From Chloroflexota bacterium (GTDB lineage Bacteria; Chloroflexota; Dehalococcoidia; Lucifugimonadales; UBA1127), in the NCBI GenBank assembly GCA_028873745.1, contig JAPPNT010000199.1:26834-39594 (forward strand): DNA of 12,761 nt, in the 5' to 3' direction. The position numbers and the translations under genes were made by a program. The notes beneath the pieces were generated by a model. It searched no databases, was not told where the DNA came from, and saw only the letters and a program-made list of their open reading frames with translations. How positions within the stretch are numbered: the stretch's first letter is position 1; each line of letters starts with the position of its first letter. This document shows positions 12,686-12,761 of this stretch, piece after piece.

Positions 12686-12761
12686 GTGGAGGAACCCCAG
12701 ACCGATGTCCTCAAGGAAATGACCGACATGATCTACGCCGCCCGCAACTACCACAACTACC
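12686..12761 (+). CDS. Start of an unidentified gene, 3'-truncated by window edge
   Basis: GTG 12686 follows an excellent ribosome binding site, AAGGAGG (12673-12679), at a 6-base spacing, the same layout as several genes here. Twenty-five complete codons are visible: MEEPQTDVLKEMTDMIYAAR then NYHNY, running off the window end in an open frame. That is too short to classify. An N-terminal helix followed by an aromatic, basic YAARNYHNY stretch occurs at the start of some SAM-dependent methyltransferases, but this is only a guess. Confidence 0.65.
   Translation, partial: MEEPQTDVLKEMTDMIYAARNYHNY

Overview
The window looks like a GC-rich bacterial chromosome. Most genes end almost every codon in C or G (GCC, CTC, GTC, ATC, GAC). 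The intergenic gaps are packed with short hairpin repeats of the REP type. The enzyme set and repeat types fit a Dehalococcoidia/SAR202-like Chloroflexota genome, but that is an inference from overall style, since no marker gene here fixes the taxonomy. No rRNA, tRNA, CRISPR array or transposase gene was seen.

Layout, left to right. (1) The 3' part of glyA (serine hydroxymethyltransferase). (2) A small block with different codon use: a hicB-hicA toxin-antitoxin pair, then a HAD-family phosphatase that probably starts at TTG. (3) A Rieske-type ring-hydroxylating oxygenase alpha subunit with a good promoter in front and a hairpin terminator behind. (4) A class II aldolase/decarboxylase-like metalloenzyme. 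(5) An MFS exporter. (6) A three-domain thiamine-diphosphate enzyme. (7) On the minus strand, a RelE-type toxin and an XRE antitoxin in toxin-first order, driven by a compact promoter/operator that suggests a leaderless mRNA. (8) An AMP-forming acyl-CoA ligase close to malonyl-CoA synthetases. (9) A 59-codon basic ORF of unknown function. (10) A FIST-domain sensory protein. (11) A 385-base gap full of repeats, then the first 25 codons of another gene cut by the window edge.

Genes 3 to 6 and 8 could form a loosely arranged catabolic set (ring hydroxylation, decarboxylation or retro-aldol cleavage, thiamine-dependent C-C chemistry, CoA activation, transport). They are separated by repeats and carry their own ribosome binding sites, and some have promoter candidates, so this is functional neighbourhood rather than a proven operon.

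The most interesting signals are not protein-coding. At least four repeat families occur here, three with compensatory base changes that preserve stems. A 24-25 nt hairpin module is inserted after an AG in two unrelated host repeats. The toxin promoter has a perfect dyad overlapping its -10 box, with the start codon at the predicted +1. The oxygenase gene contains a T9 tract in an otherwise C-ending gene, placed so that one extra T gives an immediate stop.
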